Shown: positions 36,301-51,700, counted from the stretch's first letter. The stretch is 64,000 nt of DNA from Limnoperna fortunei (GCA_944474755.1 OX104113.1:68407944-68471943); one strand, 5' to 3'. The notes: generated by a model from the sequence alone, not told the origin. Numbers and translations are program-made.

Positions 36301-39300
36301 GACTGTCATTCACATAAAGGGTACCCACATCTTATCCACAAATCCACCTACACTACTAAATGAAACTTGATAAACTTTCACAGAATCTTTGTCACATTGT
36401 GCACCTGATATTTAACATTTTGATCATATTGATATTTGGGGTGTTTTGAAAATTAGAAAGCATGGGTATCAATTAGTGAGCATTGTTCACAGTTTTTCTA
36501 GTTTAGTTTCAGACCATCCTAGAGAATGTTATTTAGATACTTTTTACAAGTAAAGCAATTGTTTTCAGAGAAATAGTGTATCAAAGCAAAGTTACATGTC
36601 TCACTATTGGGATATTTCCTTTTTTTTTTACTGTAGGGTTTGAAGGATGATTCGGGTCAAATTGATGAAAAAACAGCAGAAAAAGATGCAGAACAACTCA
36701 ATGAGGTTAGACATTTTATATTACTGGGTGTTAGTTGTTTTACACTTTATGTTTGTACTTGTATTTATTTATGTAATATACAGATTTTGTTTTTTTTAGA
36801 CTGATTTTTCAGGCTTAAATGCCTATAATGTAAAGTTAAGTTATGTTTTAATTTTGTGTAAGTTTGAAAAGATATTTGTTTGTTTGAAAGCAGATTTAGC
36901 TGGACATATGATTTCTATTTTTCTTTAAAAAAAAAAACAATTATAAGCAGCAGAAAATTTGAAAGATGCACCCTTGTTTGTTATAGATTATTTAGTTTAA
37001 TTTTATATCACAATAATATCATTTAACAACGCATTATCAACATTTTATATTAAATAATGTACATACATGTACATCCTACACTATTTATTCAGACTGGAGA
37101 GGGAAGATGGTCCAGTTCATCAGGGAAGTTCCTTAAACTACTCAGTACAAAAAGTTTAGCTCATATTCGAGTTGTGCTGAATCTATATACAGTAGAAACT
37201 GGAGGAAGGGAGGCAACTGATGATATCAAGAAAGAATGCTCAAAAAATTATGCTGATGCAGTTGTCACTCTTTGTGAGTATTTGCCTCATACTTTTTCTG
37301 TAGTCCACATAACACAAGGAAAATATAAAACATTATTTGTTACTTTTAATGGAGAATCAATCAACTTAATCATTAAGTCTCAGATGCTTTTAAATTATAT
37401 ATTATGTAAATTTATTTCTTGTGTTATATAGCTTGAAAGTAATCTAAATATACTGTGGACCTGTTAAGGATGTTCCATTACAACAAATTGGGGTGGGTAG
37501 GATAAAGTCCCACTAAAATACTTCTTTTTGATATTTTTTTGTAATCAAATTGCCTTTTAACTATTATGATGATGACAGACAAGCCATGTCCCAAAACAAA
37601 CAAACTCTTCCTATCTCAACCAAGATTTTTTAAATTAAATAGTATGGGTAATAGCAAGTAATGATGATGGCAGTGGAAGCCCATCAATGTCAAATCCATT
37701 TGAGCTCTTATTTTGTCAAAATAATAAATGTATATCTGCTATTTTATTGGATTATACTGGCAAGTCTTAAGATAAAGCAACAAAAAAAAATAGATGTCAA
37801 CTGTGTACAAGGGAGCAGGGATTACACCCTAAATATTTTACCCACTCTAATTGTGGTTAGCCAAACAAACAAGTGTGGACTGCCCCCCCCCCCCCCCCCC
37901 CCCACTTTGCTTCAAGTCCAATTATCTCCCCTGAATAATATCCAACAGCAACGAAAATTCTTCATGCACATCTAATCATGATGTACTTCCTTCATGTAAA
38001 GTTTCATCAAAATCTGTCAAGCAGTTTATGAGGAGAAGCGCTTACAAGGGATGTGGCAGACGGACAGAAAGACAGGGTGATTCCTATATACCCCCCAAAC
38101 AAGTTTGCGGGGGGTATAAAAAAAACGGTTTTTAATTTTGCTCATTTAAATACATGTATAAGAAATTATGAATTTCAGTACAACAGGTAAAAGGAGCAGA
38201 GACTCACTATGCTGACAAACTGTTTAAGAACATGGGTCCAACCAATCCTGTCTTCATTGCCATATTAGTTAACAAAAATGAGGTAATCATTTAATTCATT
38301 TATCTTATCTATTAATAATGTTTTATCAAATCTCTTGTTATTCCATTTAGGTATGAAAGAACTAAATTAGTGTTTTTTTCAATATTCTACATCTGTAATG
38401 TAATGAGGGACAAAATGTATTTTTGATACTTTAGCATTAGGATCTGACATAGGTAAGGAGATTTTGTAACATTGTTTACCAGTTATTCAAAAGTATAGAA
38501 TCTTGGTTACTCATGTAAAGGTTTGGTTTAAGTGTTAGAAGTAGTTTTATATATTTTTATCCAAAAGTGGAAATACAAATGTTAGTTTCAAAAGAAACAG
38601 CAAAGTAGCAAACTTATTTATTTGATTTAAAAAAAATATATATATATATACATATTTACATAAAAGGTTTCCAAAAGTTTGAGTTTTTATATTTGTTTGA
38701 TGAGAATCATAACCTTAAAATCACATATATTTATAGGCTGATATGACTGCTATTAGAAAAGAGTACAAAAAGAAATATGATGCAGAACTTCCAGACGATG
38801 TAAGGCATAAATGTAAAGGTCATCCAACAGAAAAGATCATGGTTGAACTGGCTGGAAAGTCAAAGGGCAAGGTCAGATTTTTATAGAAAACAATAGAATT
38901 AAAACTTAACAACAGGCAATGAAAAATTTTCTAGATAGATGGATAAATTTGCACGAATTTGAAAGGACTATAAAGTCTTAATGTTTTTTTCAAAAGGTAA
39001 GGTTTAACTGACTGCAAGCAGTTAAACTAAGATGTACTTAACCTTAAATTTTTACAGGTATTGTTCCTTTATTAATGAAGTCTTTGAATTATTTTTCTAT
39101 AGAGGACACACCAAGTTTTATTGAGTAATGAGAGAACCCTCGAAATGTGGAATCAACATTTTAAATTTTAAATTTATTATTTTATTACATTAAAATTTTG
39201 GGTGTCATAATAACTAGAATTTTATGTTAATTTGAAATACATGAAAGGTCCCAAAGGAAACAAATTGCCCCCTCCCCAATATGTTCAGAAATGGGCTAGT

Positions 39301-42300
39301 TTGAAAAACAAGTCAATTCATTTAATACATTAAAAAACAATTTCTCGTCATATGTAAAAATTGATTCTTCAATATAGACTCAGCATTGTCTTTTCTACAG
39401 TTCAGTGCAGCCAAATATTCAATAAGGAATTATTTTCCTTGTCATCTGTCACCAGCTTACAGGGATAGAGCTTAACATTTTTCCTGCAGTAGCCAGCTGG
39501 GCCCCTAGCCTGAAAAAATCCAGGAGCCCAACAATATAGTTAGGGGCCCAACTTTTTTCAGCGCAAGTGTGTTTTAACTATAAATTATATGATCATGTGT
39601 ACAAATTTGCTTATGTACATGAATTCAGAAGTTATTGTCTTGTTTTGATATTGTTACTACCTACCTTGGATCACTACATACATAATTAGATATTTGAGTC
39701 TGTTGGAAGCTTGTATTTTGTTTCCAGAAATTAAGATTATCTAGCAGAATGTTGGAACTTCCCCCCAAAGCTACCGGCTATTTGACTCAAAATCCTACAT
39801 TTCTGGCATTTTTAACTACCTTTATTCTTCAATATTAGGAATTTATCAAACAAATTAACTTATTTCCATTTTAAGTATGCAGGAAAATGTCCACCCATTT
39901 TCATTCTAGATTTAAGATGTGTAAGACAGAAAAGACTGCCACAGATGCTAAAAATGCACACACAAACTTGACAAATGTATGATTGAAATAGCTACAATCT
40001 ATAGAGTGCTATTGTATTTGTTTTATGTTTTTTTCAAAAATAATTGATATTTAAACTATAAACTTGCTATGATAATTAGTAGGATTTAAGTTTATGTGTT
40101 GTCTGTCTTGTTTTGCATTTAACAAAACAATGAATGTTTTCTATATTTAAAATGTACAATAACTTTAATCTGTCTTTGTGTTGAACAAGAAGTAGAAAAT
40201 GACATCATTGCAAAAATATGCATATTCAATGGAAATGCGCTATTATAAATTCTTTAAAAAATTGTAAGTGATATGTTATTGTAATAATTTAATTAATATG
40301 CTAAAAGTTACTTCCAAAATACTAATTATTATTATTGTGTTTTAATCTTGACAGTTAATAGGAAACATCGTATTTAAAACCTTCTGAATCGAAATCATAT
40401 TTAATCCCGGTGATTTTTGTAAAATAAATGTATTTGCTTTGTACTGGTTTCTGCCAGTATTATCCATGTTGGTGGTATTGACAAAGATAAGTCAAGCGGG
40501 AACCAGCTTAGGCGGTTTTGATTATTTCCCTTTGACAAAAAATGTCACGTAAAATATTCCAAGACGATTCCTGATGCAAATGTAGATTAAATTGTTTTAT
40601 CTATTCCCGATCTGGATTATAACTACGCCACTTCACCAAATATTCTACACGCGCGAAATATTGCCAATAACATTTTATAAGGGACAAAACTTGAAATGTA
40701 AACGCAAAATGCGTCTATAAGCGTTCGTTGGTCGGTGCATCGTACTACACTTGTTACGTTCGCCAACTGGGCGATCTAGACACAGGCATTTGGTCGCCCA
40801 ACAAAAATTCTACTCGCATCAGCGACTGGGCGACTGTTAAGTTTCATCCCTGAGTTTATTTACAGAGCTATTGTCATTTTCCAGTAAACTTATATTAATA
40901 GGACAATTTTTAAAGATTTATACATTTTTTTAAAGATCATATAGTCTAGCAGTGACATGTGATATCAGTTAGTGTCATATAATGTTAAATACCTATAATA
41001 TATCAAGCATATTACAAGAAATCTTGTTTTTTAAAACCACTTCACTATTCCTCTACACTGGTTAGTTCCAAATCTGTCCAACATTTTTGCCTATCTTGTG
41101 TGATTTACTTTATGACATTGTTCTGTAATTTTTGTCAACAGAATGCTTTTTGCTTTCAGCTTAAGAATTGTCTTTTTTTAAATCATACTTTTGTATGCAA
41201 TAGTGTGTAGTGGTGTCTTTTCACGTTTAGTATTCAGAAACTAATATTAGCTTGTGCCAATTGTGATATTTTAATTTAAATATATTTTGTTTATCAATTT
41301 TGCCATATCTATATTATTTGATAAATATATTTTATTTATTAACAAATTCTTATTTGTTTTTAAGGCTACTCAGAAGAAAGGTGGCTCTGCAGCAGTACCT
41401 CCTCCTCCTGCAAAAAAGTCCCCTGTAAAGAGGCCATCAGCTAGTCAGTCCCAAAAAGGACAGGAGAACGAAGCTAAGAAAGAAAACCCATTATCTAAAC
41501 CTACACCAAGAGTAGCAGCCGATGCTGCTCAGCAGAAGAAAGATGAAAAGAAAGCAGCAGAGAAAGAGAAAAAACAGAAAGAAGAGGAAAAGAAAAACAA
41601 GAATGGAACAGTGAAAGCAGCAGCACAGTTTGATCCCGATGAAGATTGCTTGGCCTTACATGATGCCATGAAAGGATTTGGAACTGATGAGGCAGCTGTG
41701 ATAGAGATCTTACCTCGTAGAAGTAACAGTCAAAGACAGACATTGAAGAAAAAATTCCAGGAAAAGTACAAGAAGGTAATGTTGATTAGGTATAGAGCTG
41801 TTTGTCTTCTGTCTGTAGATTAAAGATGACATCGTTTGATAAGCTATTGTGATAGTTGATCTGTTGTAATGGTATACCATATAGAATACGTTTTTAGAGG
41901 GTTTCCCTTAATACAAATTTACAATGATCTTCCATTTTCTAGAAACTTTGTATCAGTAAATGTGTACATTAAATATATCAGCTGATAATGCTGTGAAATT
42001 GAGTTTTATATCTATGACATATCAAGATATTTTGTAGTCTGCGTTTCTTCCAAATTTGCACTTTTACATTAGGCAGTTTCTTTTATGAACTAAAGCGGTT
42101 ATCTTAATGGTACATAGTTTATGTTTTGGTAAGTTTTTGTTTTGAGGTATTGTTTTTAGATTTTCTGAGGACATTTAAGTGGCCAATTGGATCTAGATAT
42201 ATTGTAGCTGTAATCTACCAATATTGATGTAGTATATGTTGTGTGAGAAATTTTATGGCCATCACTTCCATGTGGCAATATGGATAAAATTGTTTACCCA

Positions 42301-45300
42301 TGCTTGGGCCAAAAGTTGTATACAAACCAAAAAATACTATCCTCTGTGTTCCAATGAAGCATAAGGTAACCATAAATACACTCTACAATTGGCTCTGAAT
42401 TGGGTCATTCCAATTTCAATGCACTTGTACTGAAACATGGACAGATTCCATTTTTGTGTGGATAATTTAAAAAGAAATCTAATTGTTGAAATATGTTGTA
42501 ATAAATCAGCCATTACTCTGTTTTACCATAAGTACACACAATTTTATCCGACATACACAATATATAAACTGATCTTCAATATTTTAGGATCTGACCAGTG
42601 AGCTGAAGTCGGAACTTTCAGGAGATTTTGAAGAAATAGTGTTGGCCATGATGATGCCCCCGGTGGAATATGACGCTTACTGCTTACATGAGGCCATGGA
42701 TGGTCTAGGTACAAATGAGGCTGCACTTATTGGTATAATCTGTACAAGAAATGCTAAGGTATGAAATGTTCATGTTTTTAAACAAATGTAAAAAATAATT
42801 TTGAAATATTGTACAGCAGTTTCGTAAAAACAGAACAAAATTTTATGTGGAAGTAATAAATTGGAAATTTGGTAGTTGATTAATGAATACATTGGAATTT
42901 CATGCTAATAAAAGAATTTGCAAATATTTTTTGACAGTGCTAGCTAAAGGGTGCCATCAAAAAGTGCAACTTAACTATTTTTTTGTAACAATTTTGGCTT
43001 GTACAAAGTCATATGTCACACAAATTTGATAATCTTTAAAACACTCAAGAATTTAAATACTTAAAATTATATTTTTTTTTGATTTCATGTTGCAGATGAA
43101 TTCATTTATTTTATGAATGATTGCTATGAATTTGCAAATGTCTTTGAATTCACAAATTTTAGTTCTTTATTTCAGGAGATACAAGAAATAAAAGAACAGT
43201 ACAAACAAGGTATACAATGTCTAATTGTCTAACTCCTGCATCTTTTCTTTTTAATTTGAATTTAATTATAGAACTTTACTTACTGTGGATTCATTATATT
43301 CATGGGATACTAATTTTTATAGAAACTGGTAAACCATGAATTTCAGTACTCTACCAATACAATTTCCTTGTTGTTTTAATAGGAAAAGAGTATCCTGAAA
43401 ACAGCAACTGTTTTCCAACCATTAAAACTGGTACCCAGCAAATTATTCCACACTAACCTAGTGTAAGGAGGATTTACATTCAATTTTATTTCAAACAGTT
43501 TTGACAGGTCGGGGGTTCTCTCCGGGTACTCCCTCCCCTAATAAAAACTGGACGCTATGAAAAAGCTGAAAAATTGCTGAAAGTGGAGTTAAACACCATT
43601 CAAACAAACAAAACAAACAAACAGTTTTGAGAATTTTGGATGAACAAATTAAATCAAGAGAATCCTAACAAATATTCCTTGATTGCATTATTTATTGTTT
43701 GTTAACATGTCCTCATACTGAATATATGTTAAATACTGCTTGCTGTACCCAAAGCCAACATCCAATTAATTTATCATTATTTATTGTGTTACAGCTTATA
43801 AGAAAGACTTAGAGAAGGATGTAATAGGGGATACCAGTGGGGGTTTTGGTGATTTACTGCTGGAGTTACTTAAAGGAGAAAGAGATCAAGGGTCAACTGT
43901 CAATCAGAAACAGGCACAAGAAGATGCAAAAAAACTTTGTAATGTAAGTGAAAACAACCCTGTAAAGACAAAATCTTATCGTATAGTTATGGTTCTTTTT
44001 TCATCTTTTCACCAATTGTTCAGACTAACATTATTTTAGCTGTGGAGTTCTTCATATTTATGATCACCCATTTTGGGGGGAAAAAGTCTGTCCATTTAAA
44101 CATGATTTTTTTTTACCCCACTAGGGTTCTTTGAACCATCTGTGTCATCCTATTGTTATTTGTTCATGTTAACAAATTAGTTTTTTTCTACACCTGTCTT
44201 TAGGTATGATACCTGTAACAAAAAAAAAAACAAAGAACATTTATTAGTATTTTAATGTTTTTTAATTGTTCAGATCTATTTTTATGAACTGAAACCTTTT
44301 ACATCCACAAATTCTGTGAATTTTTTATATTTCATACCTGAATTATGTTTTTTTACTTTTATGTTTTTATAAAGAAAATACCTTAGAAATAGAATACCAG
44401 TTAAAAACATTTAAGACATTCATTGATAAAGTGGCAGACATATTAAAAATGAAATAATATCAAATTATACATTTTTTTGGATTTCAACTTGAAACCAAGG
44501 AAATATATATTAATATATATCCATACAGAGTGCTCAAACTCAATTGTTATTTTTGCAGTGAACTTATTTTCCTGATTTTCTTGTCAAAATGTTTCATGAC
44601 CCAGGCACAGAAGTTAACAGTACCCTCCATATGCTGAACCCCTAATGCAGTAATTAAGTCACAGAGGCAGTTAGGGAAAATTATGAATCATCATAGACCA
44701 CATTTCTGTGAATGATTTCACCAGATTTATTAGGGGTTGTCTCTTTATCTATGTCACATCTGCTATATATTGCTGATTATTCAGAATGTCATGTTGCTTC
44801 GTGCACTAAATGTATTTTACTGTATGATCTGAATATATATGACAGCATATGCTGTGTTTAGCAGAGGCTAAAATTTTAGAATGGGAAATTTCTTAGAGTT
44901 CTAGTATCAAAGATAATTTGTTATAAAAAGTTGTATATCATAAGAAGGATATTCTGTAAGATAGTAACTTGTCTATTTTCTTAACTTTTTACCATTCGGT
45001 TTCTGCTCCTGCTGTTTAGTACAAACTTTTTTTTATGTTGTTACAGAATGGAGAAAAGAAAGCTGTCAATTTAAATAGTCCAGAGTTCAGAGATTTGATG
45101 TCCAAACAAAATCATGCTCAGCTCAAAGCCACTTTTGAAGAATACAAGAAGGTATAACACTAGATTGTCAGTCTCCTAAATTGGTGCAGTATCAAAGCAA
45201 TTAAAAATTAAAACTATATTCTAATGTAAAGTATTGAATCTTTTTTTCTAAAAGAACTGTTTTGCAGTAATTATCATATGATTATATTAAAGGGAAACGT

Positions 45301-45706
45301 CGCGAAAAAATGAAAATTTGATATGTTATTCTTCAACTAAAAAGAAACACCTTTGCCTCTTGATGTTTTATTATATTTTCAGTGGTTAGTTTCTGCATTG
45401 AATTCAACGTGTAAAAATTGCACTTATTGAGGTCCTCCATCTTGTCACTATCTCATCACTAGATGGTGATACTAGACATCCAAGTACCTTAAAAGTCGTC
45501 GTATGATAATAACGCGAAATAGTCAATAACAGAATGTTGTACTATAAGACGAGGTTGTGGAAAGATATCAAAGCAAAAAAACCGACTTATGTAACAAGTA
45601 CATGTAGCTAACCAGTTTACATAAATAACATAAATAAAGGTCATTAAATGAAATATTTTTAAATACTCTGTTTTCGCGCATCAAAATTTAACTTCACGTT
45701 TAGTCC

Positions 45707-45748
<42 letters not shown>

Positions 45749-48700
45749 TGGTAACATTTATTGTGCGTGTGCGTAACACAGTTTCCAAAATTTTACATGT
45801 GTATATTTGAGTCAACGTGTAAGTTTTACGTTTCCTCTGACTTGACATCTAAAGGTATTTAAAATCTTATATACATCCTGTGTTATGACACTTCGGTGTA
45901 TTCAAATCATACAAGTCATTGGCAGGAGGGGCCGTGCCATTTTAAGTTCGAATTACATGATTAACCTTTAATCTGGTTAGCTTTTGAAACAGTCCGAATA
46001 TTCATACTTCAAAATCGGCGTCAAATGATCTAGTAATTGCAATAAACATCCTGTTTGTTTACCTGCTAATTCTGTTAATTACCCTTCATAAACGAGTAAT
46101 GATTTACCTGTAACATTTTCACGTTCAGGTACAACTGCTGTTTCAAGACGTGCAAAATTATCTACAGAATTTTATTTTATATATAAAAAATAATTATATA
46201 AATATATCTGTTATTACAATTATTATTTAGGTAAATTCTATCTGAATTAAATAAAGACAGATTAAAATTTGTGTCAAAAAATACTTTTAATACAAAGATC
46301 ATTAAAACATTAAGACGTATTTGGTAATCTTATGTTGTCAGCTGGTCATTAGTCATCGCCACAGTTTATATTTTCTTCAAAGAGCAAAGGCAGAAAAACA
46401 TGTTTTAAAACTGGATTATGTATCATATTTACTAGTTAATTACATTTATCATGTCACAAACGCAGTCACTTTATAAAATACTGTCAATATGGCGGCCCTC
46501 ATACACAAAATTTTACAACCTTTAATCCACTCTAGAAGCGTAACAGTAAAGAATACAATAAAACATCATAAGGCAATTATATTTCTTTTTATTTGTAGAA
46601 TAACATATCAAATTTTCACATTTTCACGAAGTTTCCCTTTAAAGGTTTATAAAAAAATATCTTAAATTGAATAATGGCATCATACTTGCATCACCAGACA
46701 GTAGATCATAAGTTAGTGGGTGATAAAAGATATATATTACTAAGATCAAAGATAAATCACACAGAATGGTGAAAACTCACAGCTGATTTTATGTCTAGAA
46801 AGTAATAACTATTTCGTAGCTTTGATGTTCAATAATCTTTTTCTAAACTTAGACATTTAGTACTTAGCACTTCCAACATTTCTTTATGGCTTCATGTAAG
46901 GCTTCCAATTAATTTGGAATAAAAATGCTTGTGATTTTTAACATTAATATTACTTCAGAAGCTCAGATTAAAGAACTAGTAATCAATACTAAACACAAGA
47001 GTTGAGAAATATTAGCAATTACAATTGTTTTTATTTGAAATGTAGAAAATCTTGCTATAATATCCAGAATCAGAGAAAAAATATGCTATTTAAGTATCAT
47101 TTTTTATCTCACTCAGCATTTAGCAATTGGCATGTGACCAGTTAATAGTTTTGAGTAAAAATTTTCTATTTTTAAAACATTTTTGCTAAATTAACAGAGC
47201 ACAAGCTTCATCAAAGGAAATTTTTTTATCAGTGTATAGACAAAATTAAAATACACTAATATTTAAATATTTTTTATGAATGACATTGTAGCTCCATATT
47301 ATCTGTAAGAATGTATAAGTAAAAGGGCAATGTTTTAAGTACATAAATTTCAAATTTGTCCTGAAAATAGGAGATGTTATGAAATATATTTGTTTTTAGT
47401 GACAATGAGCCCTACATTACACTTTCCCCATTAATGTCATATGTATGTAATATAAGTTTCAGAATGTTTGAAATAAATCTTCATTAGTCACAGAGACAGT
47501 TAGAAATTTACTGTCAAATGTAAATCCAATGACTGTATTGATCTAAGAAGCCAAAGAAATAAATATTTAACTTGTTCGTAATGTAAAATTAATCATCTTT
47601 CAATGAAGCTGCATATGTGTTTTCTACTTTAGTGAATTAAGCCTAAACAACTCAATTTTTCTTAAGATAAAAATCAGATTAGTTAGATTACTAGTTCAAG
47701 GTTGGTATCGATTTCTGAAATCAATTTGATATCTTTCAATGCACATTGTTGTCAATTGAAGAACGATAAATCTTTGAAATGAACACAAGAATAAGATGTT
47801 GTTCTAATTAGGAAAGAGTTCTGTTGTAACGATATTTACTTAAGTGAATAGGGCCTGCATTGTATTTCCCAAAACAAGATCATTCAAAACTATGGAATCT
47901 TTATAGACAAAAGTAATCATGCTACTCTTTCATAGCTTTTAGTAGAATTTGTTGGCTTACTTAGAACCCATTTACCAAAAGTCATAAAAGAGCCTTTTAA
48001 CATTTTTGAATTAGCCTTACAGTTACTGATTTTAGCACCAAAGCATTTTTTGTAGGAAAAAAATGTTTTGTTTTAGCACAGATTTCTAGAGAAAATGGTA
48101 GCATATTTATAGTGTAAAATACAGTTTAAACCAATCAAAGCAGGATAATGTTTATGTTGCTATAGTACCTGAGACAAAACTCAAACTTAAGTCTAAGGTT
48201 TTACTTGTTTGTTGGAGAAAATCCAGGCCAGCAAAACTCATTTAGTCAGTGAGTAAATTTTGTTCTCATCAACATCTTGAAAATGCCAAAAGTGGTTTGA
48301 GTAGTGATTCTAATGATTAGTATCAACACTTGAGTTGAAAAACAAGTATGACTTCTGACAAGGAGTACTGGAATTCAACTATAATTGATAATGATTGCCA
48401 GTTTTCCTGCATAAGGTTGGAAGTCTCTTCAGGTACTCTGGCTTCATCTCCCAATAAAAATGGACATCATTATATAGCTCAAAAATAGCTGGAGGTGCTA
48501 TAAATACACATTCAAACAAACAAAGCTATTTTAAAACATTTATTGGTCAGTTATCTTGAAATGTAATTATTTATGAAGTATTCCAAACATTATTTATGGT
48601 TTTATCATTTATTACAGATAGCAGGCCATGATATTTTCCAAGGAATAGCAAATGCAATGGCTGGCGATTCAGAAGATGCTTACATAGCCTTGAGTATGTT

Positions 48701-51700
48701 TACTGGTTTCAGTGTTATAGTTTTTTTAATATATATTAAAGCTTGACCTGTGACACTCTTCAACCAGTTAATTGATTGATTGATTGATTGATTGGATTTT
48801 AATGTAGAATTCCTCTCAGTTTTCAGCTGTAGTGTTCAGAGATAAACTTTTTATTGCTGATTTTGTTAAATTTTCCTTTGATCATGAACGCCTGACATCA
48901 CAATGTTACAAAACAGACATAAACAGTTTACTGTTTGTTTTTAATCCTCGATCTCATTATTCATCTTTCCACAAGCCACTTGATGGATAATTTCAATCTT
49001 GGAAATAAAACCAATATTAATCTATATTTATTTTGTATTTGTCATTTTGACTATTGCGAAATTGCTTTTACCAACTCAGCCTGTATTTTACTAAACCAAT
49101 ACAAAATGTATGTGAGACTCTAGTAGCTAGCAAGTAGAGACTAAACATTTTAAGTTGCCTAGGCAAAAACTTTAGGGGCTATACCTACTGAGCCCCTTTG
49201 AATTTGAATTTGGGTACAGAGTTGTAAAATGAAGGTATGTAATGAAGAATAAATATTCATAAGTTGTATCAACCTTCATATGAGAATAATTTTTTATTTG
49301 AGTTTTAGTAAGAGAAATTAATTTATAGAATAATTTCAATGAACCACATGTATTTGTCAATTTATTTAGTTATTTTCAGACAGTGACAGTTTATAGACGT
49401 TTTTGCACACAAGCAAAGAATTTATATTGTCAGGAAATAAGATTGATACTTTATTTTGGAAATCTTAGATTTCTTTGATATTTTGCTAAAATGTCTTATT
49501 TATATTGATTTCTAATGTAAGTGATTGTTTCTTCACATAAATATAAAGCATAACTTTTTTATTCTATTTCTTTCCAGTTTCATCAGATTAGTTTACATGT
49601 AAAGATTGATGTCTCTTTAAATGTTAAATGTTCATACCAAATCTTTATGAGGGATAAGATGACCAAAAAAATAAATTAAAATTCTGTTGCATTATCCTTT
49701 ATAAAACAGAATAAGTTTCTATATTTTATTGTTTCCACATTTTGAAAGTAGTTAAAATAGTTTAAGCTAACTACTGAATAGTCTGTACTGATATTTTTAG
49801 CCTGTCTGACTAGAAAGGGTCATGTGAGATACTGTCGTCCCTTTGTGTCCGTCATCGTCAGCATCGTCCATAAAAATTTACATTTCAATCTTCTCTGAAA
49901 CCAAACTTGGTGAAAATGTTCATTGAATAGACCTTTACACAGTTTATGTTTTTTCTTCTGAGCAGATAATCAAAATAGCTGCCGAAGCAGTACTTAATTT
50001 AACATACAACCCAATAAAAAAACATTTGAGATGGATTCTTCTCTGAAAGCAGTTAAACAATCGAAACAAAAATTATCAGCATTATTTGTTGGATGGTCCT
50101 TTGTAAAGTTTATGTTTTTTTACTGTACCATCTTCATTGCCTATACAAGTCAACTGTCTGATACAGGCTCCTGAGAGCCTCTGGTTTTTAATCTGCTTTT
50201 TTCAATTACAAGTATTCCAGTTAATTATATTGTTCTTTATGTAATTTATGGTCATCAAGGTGATTGAAACAATATGGAAAATGTACATTTGATCAATAAA
50301 ATATTACATCTAATGGCTTAAGAACAAATATTATAAAATGAGATCTATTTTTCAAAGTTGACTCTAATTCCCAATCCTCTTAAATCAAGATTTATTTGTC
50401 ACAAAGGAATTGATAGAGAATTCAGGAAATAAAATTAATTACTGGTACAAAATAATTACTGTTATCTTGGAGCTGGAAATTGATCAAATTAATATCCATG
50501 TAGTATGATATGGTTTTAATTTGGGTTATTGCACAAGATGTTGACACGTTAGGTTTGTTCTTTGCTATGTAATTTATTTTAATGGGACAATTGTGTATAT
50601 TTATTTTGGGTTCTGAACTAATAAAAAGAAACGAAATTTATTTGGAGCAAGAGATGAATTGTTGACTCTACTATTTCCCAAAATTTAGCTGGATTTGTTC
50701 TAGATAAAACATACATGTATAATGCAATTTAAAAGGAAAAAGAGTAAAAATGGGAGTGACACCTGACTGAATGATCAAGGGCATGGATATTAAACTGTAA
50801 AACACTCCAAACTTTCTGTTTACTGAATGTATGTGAATTTATTGTTTGTTCCGTTCCCCAATGAAAGTTAGGTGATATAGATTTCTGTCCATTCTTTTAT
50901 TTGTTTATCTATCTGTCTGTCCATTTCACCTTTGAGCAAGCTGAAGATGAGGCTACAACCTTTGGCAGGAAATAGGCAGTTGTTGTCAAATTAGGGTAAA
51001 CTCCAGCAGTTTGCCCAATGTCAGACTTTACTTGCATCTCCAGTGTAACTGAATGAATATACAACAATATTGATCCTAGTTGTCCCTTCAAACTTGTTAT
51101 GTAATGGAACAATGCTTATGTTGTTTGTTGCAAAATTGATCCACTTTTTTTCAGCCACTGTCATACAAGATCCAGTGGGATTTTATGCTGAAAGGTTGAG
51201 TAGAGCTTTTAGTGGAATGGGAACAAATGACAACATGTTAATCAGAATTGTTGTCTCGAGGTCAGAGGTTAGTATTACCGGTATATTAAAACACTTTTGA
51301 CAGATTGTATTGCTTACTAGGTGAACCATGTGGATGATCAGATATAAACATTTCTTCTATTTCAATTTATTTCAGTTGTTTTGATCACGCTTTTATTGCA
51401 GTTTTTTTGGTTTTCTGTTGTTTTTTTTTTGTTTTTTGGGGGAGGGAGGGGAGGGGGTGGTTTAAAGAGACTGTGGGAGACAGTTCAGATTTCATGCAAA
51501 ACCTGTTAGGTTTTCATCTTAAAAAATAAGTATGTAATCCATGTTTTAAACTTAGTATAAAATAAATGATTATTTATCTTTAAACTGAACAAATGAAAAT
51601 AGAACATTTTTTAGTTCTTGACAAGACCATTTACCAGTTTTCAACATGCAAGAGCTTTTTTTAAATTTGTGAATTTTCTTGGCAATCTATATGTCAAGTT

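Noticed and set aside
37057..37431. 124-codon frame as an independent gene
   Set aside because: It is annexin exon 7 extended into both introns; splice sites at 37093 and 37273 and the annexin pattern define the coding part.
41501..41743. 80-codon minus-strand frame
   Set aside because: Antisense of the Lys/Glu-rich linker of annexin exon 10; low-complexity complement.
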